From Gelidibacter maritimus (GTDB taxonomy: Bacteria; Bacteroidota; Bacteroidia; Flavobacteriales; Flavobacteriaceae), in the NCBI RefSeq assembly GCF_014062315.1, contig NZ_JACGLT010000017.1, forward strand, positions 1 to 64,000: a DNA stretch of 64,000 bases, given 5' to 3'. A model generated the notes under the pieces. The model ran no database searches. It saw only the letters and a list, made by a program, of their open reading frames with translations, and was not told where the DNA came from. The translations under genes were made by a program, and so were the position numbers. Below are positions 1-7,917 of the stretch, piece after piece. The first letter of the stretch is position 1, and each line of letters starts with the position of its first letter.

Positions 1-57
1 TTGCGCGCGGAAAAACTTAACAACAATCCATCTGAATTGTTTAAATTAGTCTTTTAA
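1..57 (+). CDS. C-terminal end of an unidentified gene (partial)
   Basis: An open frame enters from the left edge and stops at TAA 55-57, giving 18 residues that end in SELFKLVF. The codon choice and residue mix look like a real protein tail, but too little is visible to name a family. It lies just upstream of the first attC-like repeat, so it may be the gene of the preceding cassette or the last gene before the array. It could also be a chance frame. Confidence 0.3.
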   Translation: MRAEKLNNNPSELFKLVF

Positions 58-100
58 ACAACATTACGTCCGAATTTATACTCGAACGGAAAAGTTAAAA

Positions 101-240
101 GCCGTGTACTAACACCGTGTACAAGCCATTGCTCAAACCCATCCAGTCCACAAAATTCTTGCGAATTTTGAAACTTCGGATAGACTTAGAAAATTTGGTT
201 AATAAATACGCAACAGCTCGTACACATAAACGTTAGCCAC
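101..240 (+). repeat. attC-like imperfect palindrome 1 (left edge of cassette 1)
   Basis: The left arm (ccgtgtacaagccattgc, from about 115) and the right arm (gcaacagctcgtacac, about 210-225) are imperfectly complementary. A small inner hairpin lies at 151-170 (caaaattcttgcgaattttg). The element ends in cgttagccac at 231-240. The same layout recurs at 799-931, 1750-1884, 2419-2550 and, degraded, at 2766-2884. Integron attC sites have this two-arm fold, but only the GTT triplet of the classical core consensus is kept here. Confidence 0.6.
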
Positions 241-260
241 AAGTTGAGCATCGAACACGA

Positions 261-806
261 ATGAGAACAAACGTTAATACATTTTTAGCAAGAGCCAAAG
301 AAGTCCACGGAGACAAATACGATTATTCAAAAGTTGACTATCAAACGACTGAAAAAAAAGTAATAATCATTTGTAAAGAACACGGAGAATTTCTGATGCG
401 TCCACGTGCTCATTATGCTGACCAAAGAGGATGTCCGAATTGTGACAAAACTGGAAAAAGTGGATTTCATAAAAGTCCGTGGTACGAAAAAACCAAAAGA
501 TTATATCTGATTGAATTTAGTGGAAATGGAGAACGGTTCTTAAAATTTGGAGTAACGAGCAATAAAGTTGAGGAAAGGATAATTAAAGGACAAATTCTAT
601 ATCAATACAAAATTCTATTCGACGAGAAATTTTCGGACGGAGAAAAAGCAATAGAAATTGAAAAAAAACTAAAATCTAAATACTTGAAAATTCCTTACGT
701 TCCTGAAATGAGTTTTCGCGGAAGTTCCGAATGTCTGGAATTTGGAATAAAAGAACATTTACTCAAGGATTTGAAAAGAATTATGATTAAAAAAACCAGT
801 GGCTAA
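261..806 (+). CDS. DUF723/GIY-YIG-like nuclease-type protein in cassette 1
   Basis: The 181-residue protein has two parts. Residues 5-62 match the small zinc-binding module often seen in phage and homing-endonuclease-type proteins: a FLARAKEVHGDKYDYSKV start, then Cys/His pairs at CKEHGEF and GCPNC. Residues 78-165 resemble GIY-YIG-type domains, with YLIEFSGNGERFLKFGVT, a charged helix containing a conserved Glu, and a terminal F-G-S-S-E-C stretch. By family knowledge this suggests DNA binding or cleavage; activity is inference. The gene fills one attC-like cassette: it starts 20 bp after the left boundary, and its TAA stop lies inside the inverse core of the next repeat. The classical GIY and YIG triplets are not obvious. 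Confidence 0.6.
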   Translation: MRTNVNTFLARAKEVHGDKYDYSKVDYQTTEKKVIIICKEHGEFLMRPRAHYADQRGCPNCDKTGKSGFHKSPWYEKTKRLYLIEFSGNGERFLKFGVTSNKVEERIIKGQILYQYKILFDEKFSDGEKAIEIEKKLKSKYLKIPYVPEMSFRGSSECLEFGIKEHLLKDLKRIMIKKTSG

Positions 807-931
807 CAAGTATAATTAATGGCTGGTTCTCGCCTACTTACGAAAATCCTCGCGGATTTTCTATTCGGTTTTTATTTGCTAAATTAGGTGCTTAAACACG
901 CCACTAATCATACACAAAACCGTTACCTGTA
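799..931 (+). repeat. attC-like imperfect palindrome 2
   Basis: It begins with GTGGCTAAC (799-807), the exact reverse complement of the GTTAGCCAC that opens cassette 1 at 232-240. An arm carrying gtataattaatggc follows, then an inner hairpin at 842-861 (gaaaatcctcgcggattttc). The right arm is cactaatcatacacaaaac, and the element ends in CGTTACCTGTA (921-931), which opens cassette 2. Confidence 0.65.
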
Positions 932-935
932 ATTT

Positions 936-1745
936 ATGAGAAACTTTTTGCTAATCATTTTGGCTATTGCAATTACAAGTTGCAAATCTCTTAAAACAGA
1001 ACTTTCTGAAGAATTAAATGTACTCTTTATTGGAAACAGTTTGACTTACTATCACGAAATGCCTCAAACTCTTCAAATGATGCTGAATGAAACAAATTCG
1101 AATATTACGATTGACCAAAGCACTTATCCAGGATATTCTTTGTCTCAGCATTTATCTCGCAAACCCGAATCGACATCTGAAAACAGAATTATAACTCTTA
1201 CCGAGAAAAAGATAGTGGAAAAAAATTGGGATATAATAATTCTACAAACTGGAACTGTAAGCGTTTTAATTCCAAAAAATCGAGAATTAAAAGTAAATAA
1301 AGCCATATCGAGAATCAAAGAATTGACTACGAATAAGGACTGTAAATTTATATTATTTAATACGTGGCCATCTAAAAGAGAATATCCAAAGAAATATTGC
1401 TATTCTGGTTATTCTATTGACAAATCAATTAAGGATATTGATTATTGCTCACCGATTATGGAGAATTTAGAACAAGAAATTACTACAATCAATGAATCAT
1501 ATAATTTTCTTTCAGAATCGAATAACATTATAAAATCTGACAATGGAAATAAATTCTATGAAATCAGAACATCTCATCCAGAAATTGAACTTTATGAAGA
1601 CGATATTCATCCGAATAAATATGGAGCTTTTTTAAACGCTTGTGTTTTTTACCAGATGCTTACTGACAAAAAAGCGTCTGAATTAAAATACAATGGAGAA
1701 ATTGAACCGAAAACAGCGGAATTATTAAAAAAAATAGCGAAATAA
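936..1745 (+). CDS. SGNH-hydrolase-like lipoprotein in cassette 2
   Basis: The 269-residue product starts with a lipoprotein signal (hydrophobic run, then ITSC at residues 13-16), so it should be membrane-anchored. VLFIGNSLTYYHEMP at about residues 29-43 matches the first SGNH/GDSL block with its nucleophilic Ser. DDIHPNKYGA near residue 222 matches the last block, which holds the Asp and His. Esterase or deacetylase activity is the family expectation; the substrate is unknown. The ATG lies only 5 bp after the cassette boundary and the stop 5 bp before the next repeat, so the cassette is essentially this one gene. No other gene is cotranscribed in the same cassette. Confidence 0.65.
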   Translation: MRNFLLIILAIAITSCKSLKTELSEELNVLFIGNSLTYYHEMPQTLQMMLNETNSNITIDQSTYPGYSLSQHLSRKPESTSENRIITLTEKKIVEKNWDIIILQTGTVSVLIPKNRELKVNKAISRIKELTTNKDCKFILFNTWPSKREYPKKYCYSGYSIDKSIKDIDYCSPIMENLEQEITTINESYNFLSESNNIIKSDNGNKFYEIRTSHPEIELYEDDIHPNKYGAFLNACVFYQMLTDKKASELKYNGEIEPKTAELLKKIAK

Positions 1746-1749
1746 AAAC

Positions 1750-1884
1750 TACAGGTAGCCGTGTATAATTCATTGCTAGTTATAGCCTACTTACGAAAGT
1801 CCTCGCGGACTTTCTATCTGTGATTTATTTGCTAACTTTAGTGCTTAAACCACGCAACGAAATCATACACAAAAACGTTGTGGT
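1750..1884 (+). repeat. attC-like imperfect palindrome 3
   Basis: It opens with TACAGGTA (1750-1757), the reverse complement of the TACCTGTA that starts cassette 2. It then has gtgtataattcattgc, an inner hairpin at 1796-1814 (aaagtcctcgcggactttc), gcaacgaaatcatacac, and closes with ACGTTGTGGTG. Compared with element 2, the inner hairpin differs by a compensated base pair (aaaatcc/ggatttt against aaagtcc/ggacttt), which supports a selected fold. Confidence 0.65.
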
Positions 1885-1911
1885 GCATTTCCGAACAAAC
1901 CGTAAAGTAGA

Positions 1912-2445
1912 ATGATTCAAAGTAAACATTGTGATTTATGTGAGTTTCCGAAAAGGAATTTGAAAAACGGACTGACTTGTGGTTTGACGGACAAAAAACC
2001 TGATTTCAGAGGTTTCTGTTCTGACATAAAATTCAGTGATTCATTTAAAGAACAACTGACTGAATTATTAAATCAAATCGGACAGATAAAAAAAAGAAAA
2101 ACATCTGTATATTTTAATTTCGGACTTTTTGTAGTAATCGGTTTACTAATAATATTCGGAAGTTATCCTCATCTGACTGAATATCTAAAAAAAGCATTTG
2201 AACCAGAATTTAGCTATTCTGACTGGAAGTACTTTTCTTTAATTCTTCTTCTCGAATTTGTTGGAATCCTTTTATTATATATGGGATTTTACCCATTCAA
2301 TAAATATAAAAAGGAATTGAATAAACTGGAATCTGATAAAAAGGAAATAGAACTGGTTCTTAAAAACTATGGAATTGAAATAGAAACATTAACGAACCTT
2401 GAAAAAATAAAAAAACGACACCACAACAAAGCAGTGTATAATTAA
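1912..2445 (+). CDS. Two-TM membrane protein with N-terminal cysteine cluster (cassette 3)
   Basis: The 177-residue protein starts with a possible metal-binding segment: CDLC at residues 7-10, a later CGL, and FCSDIKF near residue 36. Coil-forming residues follow, then two hydrophobic helices at about 66-85 and 106-127, and a lysine/glutamate-rich coiled tail. The function is unknown; it is likely an inner-membrane protein with both ends in the cytoplasm. The last residues (HHNKAVYN) are encoded by the next attC-like element, so the true C-terminus depends on repeat sequence, a sign that gene and repeat moved as a unit. No enzyme motif is visible. Confidence 0.6.
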   Translation: MIQSKHCDLCEFPKRNLKNGLTCGLTDKKPDFRGFCSDIKFSDSFKEQLTELLNQIGQIKKRKTSVYFNFGLFVVIGLLIIFGSYPHLTEYLKKAFEPEFSYSDWKYFSLILLLEFVGILLLYMGFYPFNKYKKELNKLESDKKEIELVLKNYGIEIETLTNLEKIKKRHHNKAVYN

Positions 2446-2550
2446 TGGCTATTTCTCGCCTACTTGAAAATGTCTTCGGTTTTTCCTCAGGCTGGGTCAA
2501 TGTATAGTATTTGAAGTGCTTGTCACCGCAACTATTCTTACACATAAACG
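2419..2550 (+). repeat. attC-like imperfect palindrome 4
   Basis: It begins with CACCACAAC (2419-2427), the exact reverse complement of the GTTGTGGTG that opens cassette 3. The left arm reads gtgtataattaatggc and the right arm ccgcaactattcttacac. It ends in cacataaacg, with the GTT triplet replaced by GCC. The middle is diverged from elements 2 and 3. Confidence 0.55.
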
Positions 2551-2572
2551 CCATTCAATTTAAACTAACCTG

Positions 2573-2765
2573 ATGAGCATATATAAGATACAAGAAACCA
2601 ACTCTAATCGGAAAAATCTTAAAAAGAACACCGAAAGAAACGCTCTTGTTCAAGAGGGGATTTTTATCATATACAATGATTTTAGATGAATTAGAAGAAA
2701 AATTTAGCCTACTGATGGAGAAATTTAGTCTAAACAAATAACGATTTACCTACGTCGCGTCTCTA
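2573..2765 (+). pseudogene. Degraded cassette 4 with two short overlapping frames
   Basis: Between elements 4 and 5 there is no full gene. A 38-codon frame runs from ATG 2573 to TGA 2687-2689. A 21-residue frame in another register starts at ATG 2678, reads MILDELEEKFSLLMEKFSLNK and stops at about 2743. The second looks protein-like (amphipathic and charged). The pair could be a small gene broken by a frameshift or two chance frames. No family is recognised. Confidence 0.3.
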
Positions 2766-2884
2766 CAATCAGTTCATTATATACTACTTACAAAAACCTC
2801 AGCAATCCACTTTCTAATTGCTTTTTATTCCCTATATTTCGTCATTAATCACGCCACTAATCCTACAAGACATACGTTGGCATG
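2766..2884 (+). repeat. Degenerate attC-like element 5
   Basis: It keeps the landmarks of the other elements in worn form: cagttcattatata on the left, cttacaaaaacctc in the middle, and cacgccactaatcctacaagacatacgtt on the right, ending at the GTT triplet (2877-2879). The arms no longer pair well, so recombination competence is doubtful. It marks the right end of the array. Confidence 0.45.
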
Positions 2885-2907
2885 TCTATCTATTAATTTA
2901 TATAATT

Positions 2908-3363
2908 ATGACAAAAACGATATTTAAACTCCTAATGATAACAGGATTATTTTTTTCCTGTTCGAATGATGATGAAATTAGGATTGCAGGTTTAGGGGAT
3001 TTTAGTGGTAATTATAGGCTGAATTTCGTAGACAATTTAAAATACTGTTATAATAATGATATCAGTTCAATTGATCTTGTGATTAGTCCAGACGGAAGGT
3101 TCAAACAAAAATTTTTCATCTTGAACAATAATAACGAGTGTGTTCTCAGTGAAATCCTAGAGGGTCAAATTACGATAGTCAGTTCATTCCAATTTGAACC
3201 ACGTGGTACGATTCTTTACGATAACTCTGAAGTAGTGCACAAATTACATCTCCCTGAAAGTGTTGATGGAGTGCACAATAAATTAGAAATAAACCTAACA
3301 GAGGAAAGGGCTAAAATAAATTTTTATTATTATAAAACTATTGAAAAAAATACTGATTCGTAA
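2908..3363 (+). CDS. Small lipoprotein, function unknown
   Basis: The preferred start at 2908 gives 151 residues with a classic lipoprotein signal: MTKTIFKLL, then LFFSC with Cys18, followed by the SNDDE stretch common in flavobacterial surface lipoproteins. The remainder is predicted beta-rich, with a LxGDFSGNYRL-type opening that resembles small lipocalin-like lipid- or ligand-binding domains; that similarity is only impressionistic. An in-frame upstream start at 2818 would put 30 extra residues before the signal and is rejected. It follows the worn repeat 5 and may itself be the last cassette gene, with its own 3' element lost. Confidence 0.55.
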   Translation: MTKTIFKLLMITGLFFSCSNDDEIRIAGLGDFSGNYRLNFVDNLKYCYNNDISSIDLVISPDGRFKQKFFILNNNNECVLSEILEGQITIVSSFQFEPRGTILYDNSEVVHKLHLPESVDGVHNKLEINLTEERAKINFYYYKTIEKNTDS

Positions 3364-4066
3364 TGAATTCATTCAAACTGTTTAGGGTTCACCGTTGATG
3401 CTCGTGAGCAATCAGTGTCTTTATCTAAGGCTCTGAAACTCAAACACCCTGGCATCAAAAGTCCCGTTCGTGCACAACAACTATATGTTTGGGTTCGATT
3501 TGTGTCACTGATTTCGGTGTCATAGTGCCAGGCATTTCGGTTCAAATTACGCCGTTTTTGCCTGTGTATTAAAACTCAAAATGGTTCTCTTTTTACTGCA
3601 TCCCAATTACGCAATCTTAGGTTAAAAAATAAGTTTCATTATTGATTAAATTGATAGATTTGACACACCATATTTAATTAAATTTGACGTTTGTTGGAAC
3701 TACGAAACCTATGAAAACATTTCTGTCATTTCCCATACGGTTCACCTTCGGCCAAGCAATAGCAAAGGCCGTCGGAACCGAACTTCAATATTATTTATCC
3801 ACTTCCGATTTTCAAAATAGGGACAGTGGACAAGAAAAAATTAGGCCTATTATTAAAAAGTTTAAGAAGATAAAACCATCGTTTTGAAAAATAATGTCGA
3901 CTTACAATGATAAAATAAGCTATGGATCGTTCTTGGCATTAATTACAATGGTCGGCAACAAACCACACCATTACTATTAGGTCCAGATTTGAAGCCCACT
4001 AAAACAATCTTATAAAACACAGATAACTCATGTTCTTTGTTTTTCACAAGCTAAATATAATCGCAA
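3364..4066. other. 703-bp gap without a supported gene
   Basis: No convincing protein gene is present. A 67-codon frame at 3684-3887 begins 22 bp after a TAGATTTG motif (3655-3662) that resembles a Bacteroidota -7 element, but it has no recognisable family and mixed composition, so it is not called. No attC-like element continues here. Confidence 0.5.
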
Positions 4067-4873
4067 ATGACAGGAATATTAGCACAAACTATTGCAATGA
4101 CATCTTTCGGGAATGATTATTTAAAAACAGGCAAATCGATAAGCTTTTATCCCAAAAACTCCACGTTCCAACATTGTAATTTTGTTGACTTTAGAGAACT
4201 AAAAAAAAAGAATTTTTTCGCTTCTAAAAAAGAAATTGTTGTTTCCAAAAATCCAATGGAATGGTTCGAGCATCTAAAATCCAATAATTGTAAAAAACTT
4301 CGTCTTTACTATCAAAAAGTTAAAGAGGATGGACATAAAATGGCTGGGATGGTTGGAGGTGGTGGACATTGGTACATAGAAACGATTTACCCGACACATT
4401 CCGATTTTTGGATAAGCAGATGGAATCATGATAAGAATTTAGCCGAAAAACCTTGGCAAGTTACTTATATAAAAGCCATGGAAAACCGACCTATCTTAAA
4501 TCAACAGTTTGACGTAAGCCAAACAATAGAAGATCTGAAAACCTGTCTCGAAAATATAATTGATTTTGCCCATCAAGAAACCACAGAAAATTGGGTGAAA
4601 ATATTTAAAAATGCCAAAGAAACTCTTGAAAATGAAAATCCAGAATCTGACTTCTACCATTACGACTTAATCATTTGGAATAATTATGATTTGGAGAACA
4701 AGCAACTGTTGATGTCGGCGAGCAAAGCGTTTGTGTTTGGCGGAATGGGTTCTTGGAATGATCTGTCGTTTGAGAAAAAAGAGACAGAAGACACCTATAC
4801 TAAGTTATCAAGCCAATTATATAATACCATGATGAAGTCTATAAATTGTGCGATAAACAAAGATAACTTATAA
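4067..4873 (+). CDS. Hypothetical cytoplasmic protein
   Basis: The 268-residue protein has no signal peptide or membrane helix. A glycine-rich stretch (KMAGMVGGGGHWYIE, about residues 91-105) precedes an aromatic-rich core, and a second glycine turn (FVFGGMGSWNDL) lies near residue 226. The C-terminal part looks helical. It is likely a real gene: long frame, normal codon use and a charged C-terminus. I cannot assign a family. It stands alone, with more than 300 bp of non-coding sequence on both sides, and lies beyond the cassette array. Confidence 0.6.
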   Translation: MTGILAQTIAMTSFGNDYLKTGKSISFYPKNSTFQHCNFVDFRELKKKNFFASKKEIVVSKNPMEWFEHLKSNNCKKLRLYYQKVKEDGHKMAGMVGGGGHWYIETIYPTHSDFWISRWNHDKNLAEKPWQVTYIKAMENRPILNQQFDVSQTIEDLKTCLENIIDFAHQETTENWVKIFKNAKETLENENPESDFYHYDLIIWNNYDLENKQLLMSASKAFVFGGMGSWNDLSFEKKETEDTYTKLSSQLYNTMMKSINCAINKDNL

Positions 4874-5178
4874 TCAAGAACCTGGGTGCCCTTTGGACCG
4901 GCTGGCGGGCAAGCCCACGAGGTATGAATAAGGAATAGTCTTTTCAATCAAGGCAAGCCTCGGGGTATTAAAACCCACTGGTAGGTATCAAACCGAGGAT
5001 AAGGCATTGCTCAGCATCTCTGGCGCTCGTTTGAAACAAGTGCCATAACTGATTTGACCTGGAGTAAAACACATTGTTACAACATTTAAATCCTGACCCA
5101 CAACAATACAAGTGCTATAAACAGAGTTATTAACATAAGAACCCAGAGTTAAATACGCACAATCACAACTTATAATTC
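4874..5178. other. 305-bp gap carrying a dispersed repeat
   Basis: There is no gene. The gap holds one copy of a short palindromic repeat (4958-4982) and partial gaggtat-type fragments on both sides, as if several repeat units had decayed here. Confidence 0.5.
4958..4982 (+). repeat. Dispersed 25-bp repeat, copy 1
   Basis: Twenty-five bases, from cctcgggg to cccactggt, are identical to 16619-16643. A related, diverged copy lies on the minus strand near 39536-39560. The element contains complementary segments (cccac/gtggg in copy 2), so it could form a small hairpin in RNA. Confidence 0.6.
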
Positions 5179-6101
5179 ATGAAGCTTATAGCTACACTCC
5201 TACTTCTTTGGATTGGCTTATTACCGGCCAACGCACAAATTGCCGAAGCTATCACAAGCTTAGAAACCCCCGTTTTGGACGAAACTTCTGGTCTTCTCTT
5301 TTATAACAATACCCTGATTACACATACCGACAGTGGTGGAAAAGCCCAATTATACGAAATTAACGCCACCACAGGTGCCGTGATAAGAACGGTTGCCATA
5401 AGTAATGCTACCAATGTCGATTGGGAAGATATAGCCCAAGACGCGGCTTATATTTATATTGGCGATATTGGCAATAATTCAGGCAACAGGAAAGATCTTA
5501 AAATCTATAAAATATCTAAAGCAGATTACAACACTTCCGATGGTGAGGTTAGCGCCGAAATTATAAGCTACAGTTATGCTGATCAACTTGATTTTACGCC
5601 TAATCCAAAAAACACGAATTGGGATGCGGAAGGTCTTATTTCGTATGGTGATTGTCTACTAATATTTACCAAAAACTGGGTGGATCATAAAACGAATGTG
5701 TATGCCATTCCAAAATCCGGTGGGATCCATAGTGCTACCTTAGTGAGTAGCTACAACACCAACGGACTAATTACCGGGGCTGATAATGCTCCTGATGAAG
5801 CCATCATATATCTTATTTTATTGGATATAGCGCTAACGAAGCTCCATTTCTCTACACCATCCATAATATACCTAAAGACAGCTTGGACCTGTTTTCGGGC
5901 GAAGTCTCAGAAAAAATGGCCGATATCGTTACTTTAGGGCATCAAATTGAAGGCATTGCACTTTTTGAAATGACGCCAACAAGACATCGTTTATATCTTT
6001 CCAACGAAAAATTCAACACCTCCCTTGGTCCTATTAAAATAAAAATTCCTGCAAAATTAATGGGTATAGAAATTGATGCGCAGGCCTTAACCTCCAACTG
6101 A
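5179..6101 (+). pseudogene. Secreted beta-propeller-like protein, broken by a single-base frameshift
   Basis: The first frame (5179-5937) starts with a signal peptide ending in ANAQ and carries repeated aromatic/glycine blades (DETSGL, THTDSGG, YIYIGDIGNN, WDAEGLI). After about residue 212 it loses family-like character. Sense resumes in the next register: reading from about 5820 gives LIGYSANEAPFLYTI and continues to TGA 6099-6101. One missing A or T in the tttta/ttgg run at about 5818-5822 explains the break. Total length would be about 307 residues, typical of secreted Bacteroidota proteins of unknown function. No type IX sorting tail is seen. A sequencing error is an alternative to real inactivation. 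Confidence 0.65.
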
Positions 6102-6132
6102 TGCTGTGTTCATGGGTTAACAATACACAACT

Positions 6133-7917
6133 TTAAGTCTCCTCCGATTCATATACAGCTATGGCGTTTAAAAAATAGCGACTGTACCGCTCCGCCTTCA
6201 CTTTTCCAACGCCCAACACCTCTTTAAATTCTGATTTTGTCTTAGGTCGTCTTGCTTCCATATCTTTTAATGTTGCATCACTAAAAACCACATAAGCCGG
6301 GATTTTCGCTTCTTTGGCAATTGCGGAGCGAAGTTCACGTAATCTTTGAAACAGTTTGGAACCCGTGGCATGTTTAGGACGATCGGACTTGGCTGCCTGC
6401 AGTTGCTTTCTGGGCTTGGCCAAACGTACTGGGTGGTCATCAAATAAAATGGCATTGGCCAACGGCGTCAGTACCAAACGTCCATTTTCATGAAAGCGAA
6501 TTTCCAAAATCCCTTGATTCAACATCTGAATGATATATTGCTGCAAATCCAACCAGGACATCTCATGAAGAATGCCGTAAGTCTTGATGTTCTGGTATCC
6601 TTTTTCAAAAACATGAGCGTTTTGGGCTCCCCGCAAAACGTCTATGACCATCCCAGTTGATTCTTGTTGTTTAAGCCGATAAACCGCTGAACACACTTTT
6701 TTGGTGAGAATAGTTCCGTCAAAATATCGTGGTGGCGTTTTGCAAACATCGCAGTTGTTGCAGTTTTCGGTATGGTGTTCTCCAAAGTAATTGAGAAGTG
6801 CAATGCGGCGGCAACTTAAAGCCTCAGCAAACTGCTGCATGCGGTTCAATTTTGCTATTTGATAGTCGGCGTTGGAGGCATTCTCCGTAAACCTTCTCAA
6901 CTGAACCACATCGGCATAGGAATAAAACAAAATGTTATAGGCAGGTAGTCCATCCCGTCCACCACGTCCTATTTCTTGGTAATACCCCTCGATGTTTTTG
7001 GGCATATTATAATGGATGACCCATCGGACGTTACTTTTGTCAATACCCATTCCGAAGGCAATAGTGGCCACGATAATAGGAGTCTTATCATTAATAAAAC
7101 TTTCCTGAATGCTATTTCGTTTTTCGGCCGAAAGACCAGCATGATACGCTTTGGCTTTAAATCCGCTTTTTTTAAGCTTTGCGGTAACCTCTTGCGTACT
7201 TCTTCGGCTCAAACAATAAATAATGCCGCTTTCATCGGGTCTGGTTTTCAAAAACCTTATGATCTGATTGATACGATCGTTCCCGGGACGCACTTCCAGA
7301 TAGAGGTTTTTCCGATCAAAAGAAGACATATGTACTTTGGCATCCAGAATATTCAATTGTTTAAGGATATCCTGTTGCGTTGCGCTATCGGCCGTGGCCG
7401 TAAAGGCGGCAATAGGTTTATTTGGGAATTGCTTTTTCAGGTAGCCCAATTGCGTATAAGCGGGTCTAAAATCATGGCCCCAAGATGAAATGCAATGCGC
7501 TTCGTCAACAGCAATCATACTGACCTCTATTGCAGAAAAATACGGCGCAAGGTTTTGCAAGCTTTCCGGTGCTACATAAATCAATTTTAAATGGCCGTCT
7601 TGCAATTTTTTAAGGGTGTCATTTTGTACAGAAGCCTCTTGACTGCTGTTATAATATGCCGCAGGAATGCCATTGGTCAACAGGGCATCCACTTGATCTT
7701 TCATTAAGGCAATCAGCGGCGAAATGACAATAGCAGTTCCTGAAAGTGCCAGGGCAGGCAACTGAAAACAGACCGATTTCCCTCCACCCGTTGGCATAAT
7801 AGTCAAAACATCATTTCCATGGATGATATCGTTGACAATTTGCTCTTGATTAGGCCGAAATGTGCGATATCCGAAATGGGTTTTTAAAAGTTCTAAAGTG
7901 GTATCTGTCGTAATCAT
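6133..7917 (-). CDS. recQ: ATP-dependent DNA helicase RecQ
   Basis: The 594-residue protein has the full RecQ plan. Walker A TGGGKS is at 43-48, DEAH at 138-141 within AVDEAHCISSWGHDFR, an FTATA motif follows, and GRGGRDG is helicase motif VI. The RecQ zinc-binding cysteines (CRRIALLNYFGEH then CNNCDVC) lie around residues 365-395. A winged-helix part comes next, and an HRDC domain at about 515-590 closes the protein. It unwinds DNA 3' to 5' in recombination and fork repair. Length is close to E. coli RecQ (about 610). It is convergent with the frameshifted gene and divergent from the long gap at 7918. Possible promoter motif CAAAGGTA (reverse TACCTTTG) is at 8094-8101. Confidence 0.95.
   Translation of the reverse strand: MITTDTTLELLKTHFGYRTFRPNQEQIVNDIIHGNDVLTIMPTGGGKSVCFQLPALALSGTAIVISPLIALMKDQVDALLTNGIPAAYYNSSQEASVQNDTLKKLQDGHLKLIYVAPESLQNLAPYFSAIEVSMIAVDEAHCISSWGHDFRPAYTQLGYLKKQFPNKPIAAFTATADSATQQDILKQLNILDAKVHMSSFDRKNLYLEVRPGNDRINQIIRFLKTRPDESGIIYCLSRRSTQEVTAKLKKSGFKAKAYHAGLSAEKRNSIQESFINDKTPIIVATIAFGMGIDKSNVRWVIHYNMPKNIEGYYQEIGRGGRDGLPAYNILFYSYADVVQLRRFTENASNADYQIAKLNRMQQFAEALSCRRIALLNYFGEHHTENCNNCDVCKTPPRYFDGTILTKKVCSAVYRLKQQESTGMVIDVLRGAQNAHVFEKGYQNIKTYGILHEMSWLDLQQYIIQMLNQGILEIRFHENGRLVLTPLANAILFDDHPVRLAKPRKQLQAAKSDRPKHATGSKLFQRLRELRSAIAKEAKIPAYVVFSDATLKDMEARRPKTKSEFKEVLGVGKVKAERYSRYFLNAIAVYESEET

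Noticed and set aside
3684-3887. 67-codon plus-strand frame after a TAGATTTG motif
   Set aside because: No family character and the middle reads like intergenic sequence. The single promoter-like motif has no -33 partner.
6976-7488. 170-codon plus-strand frame inside recQ
   Set aside because: Antisense shadow of a well-supported gene; its composition follows the RecQ codons.
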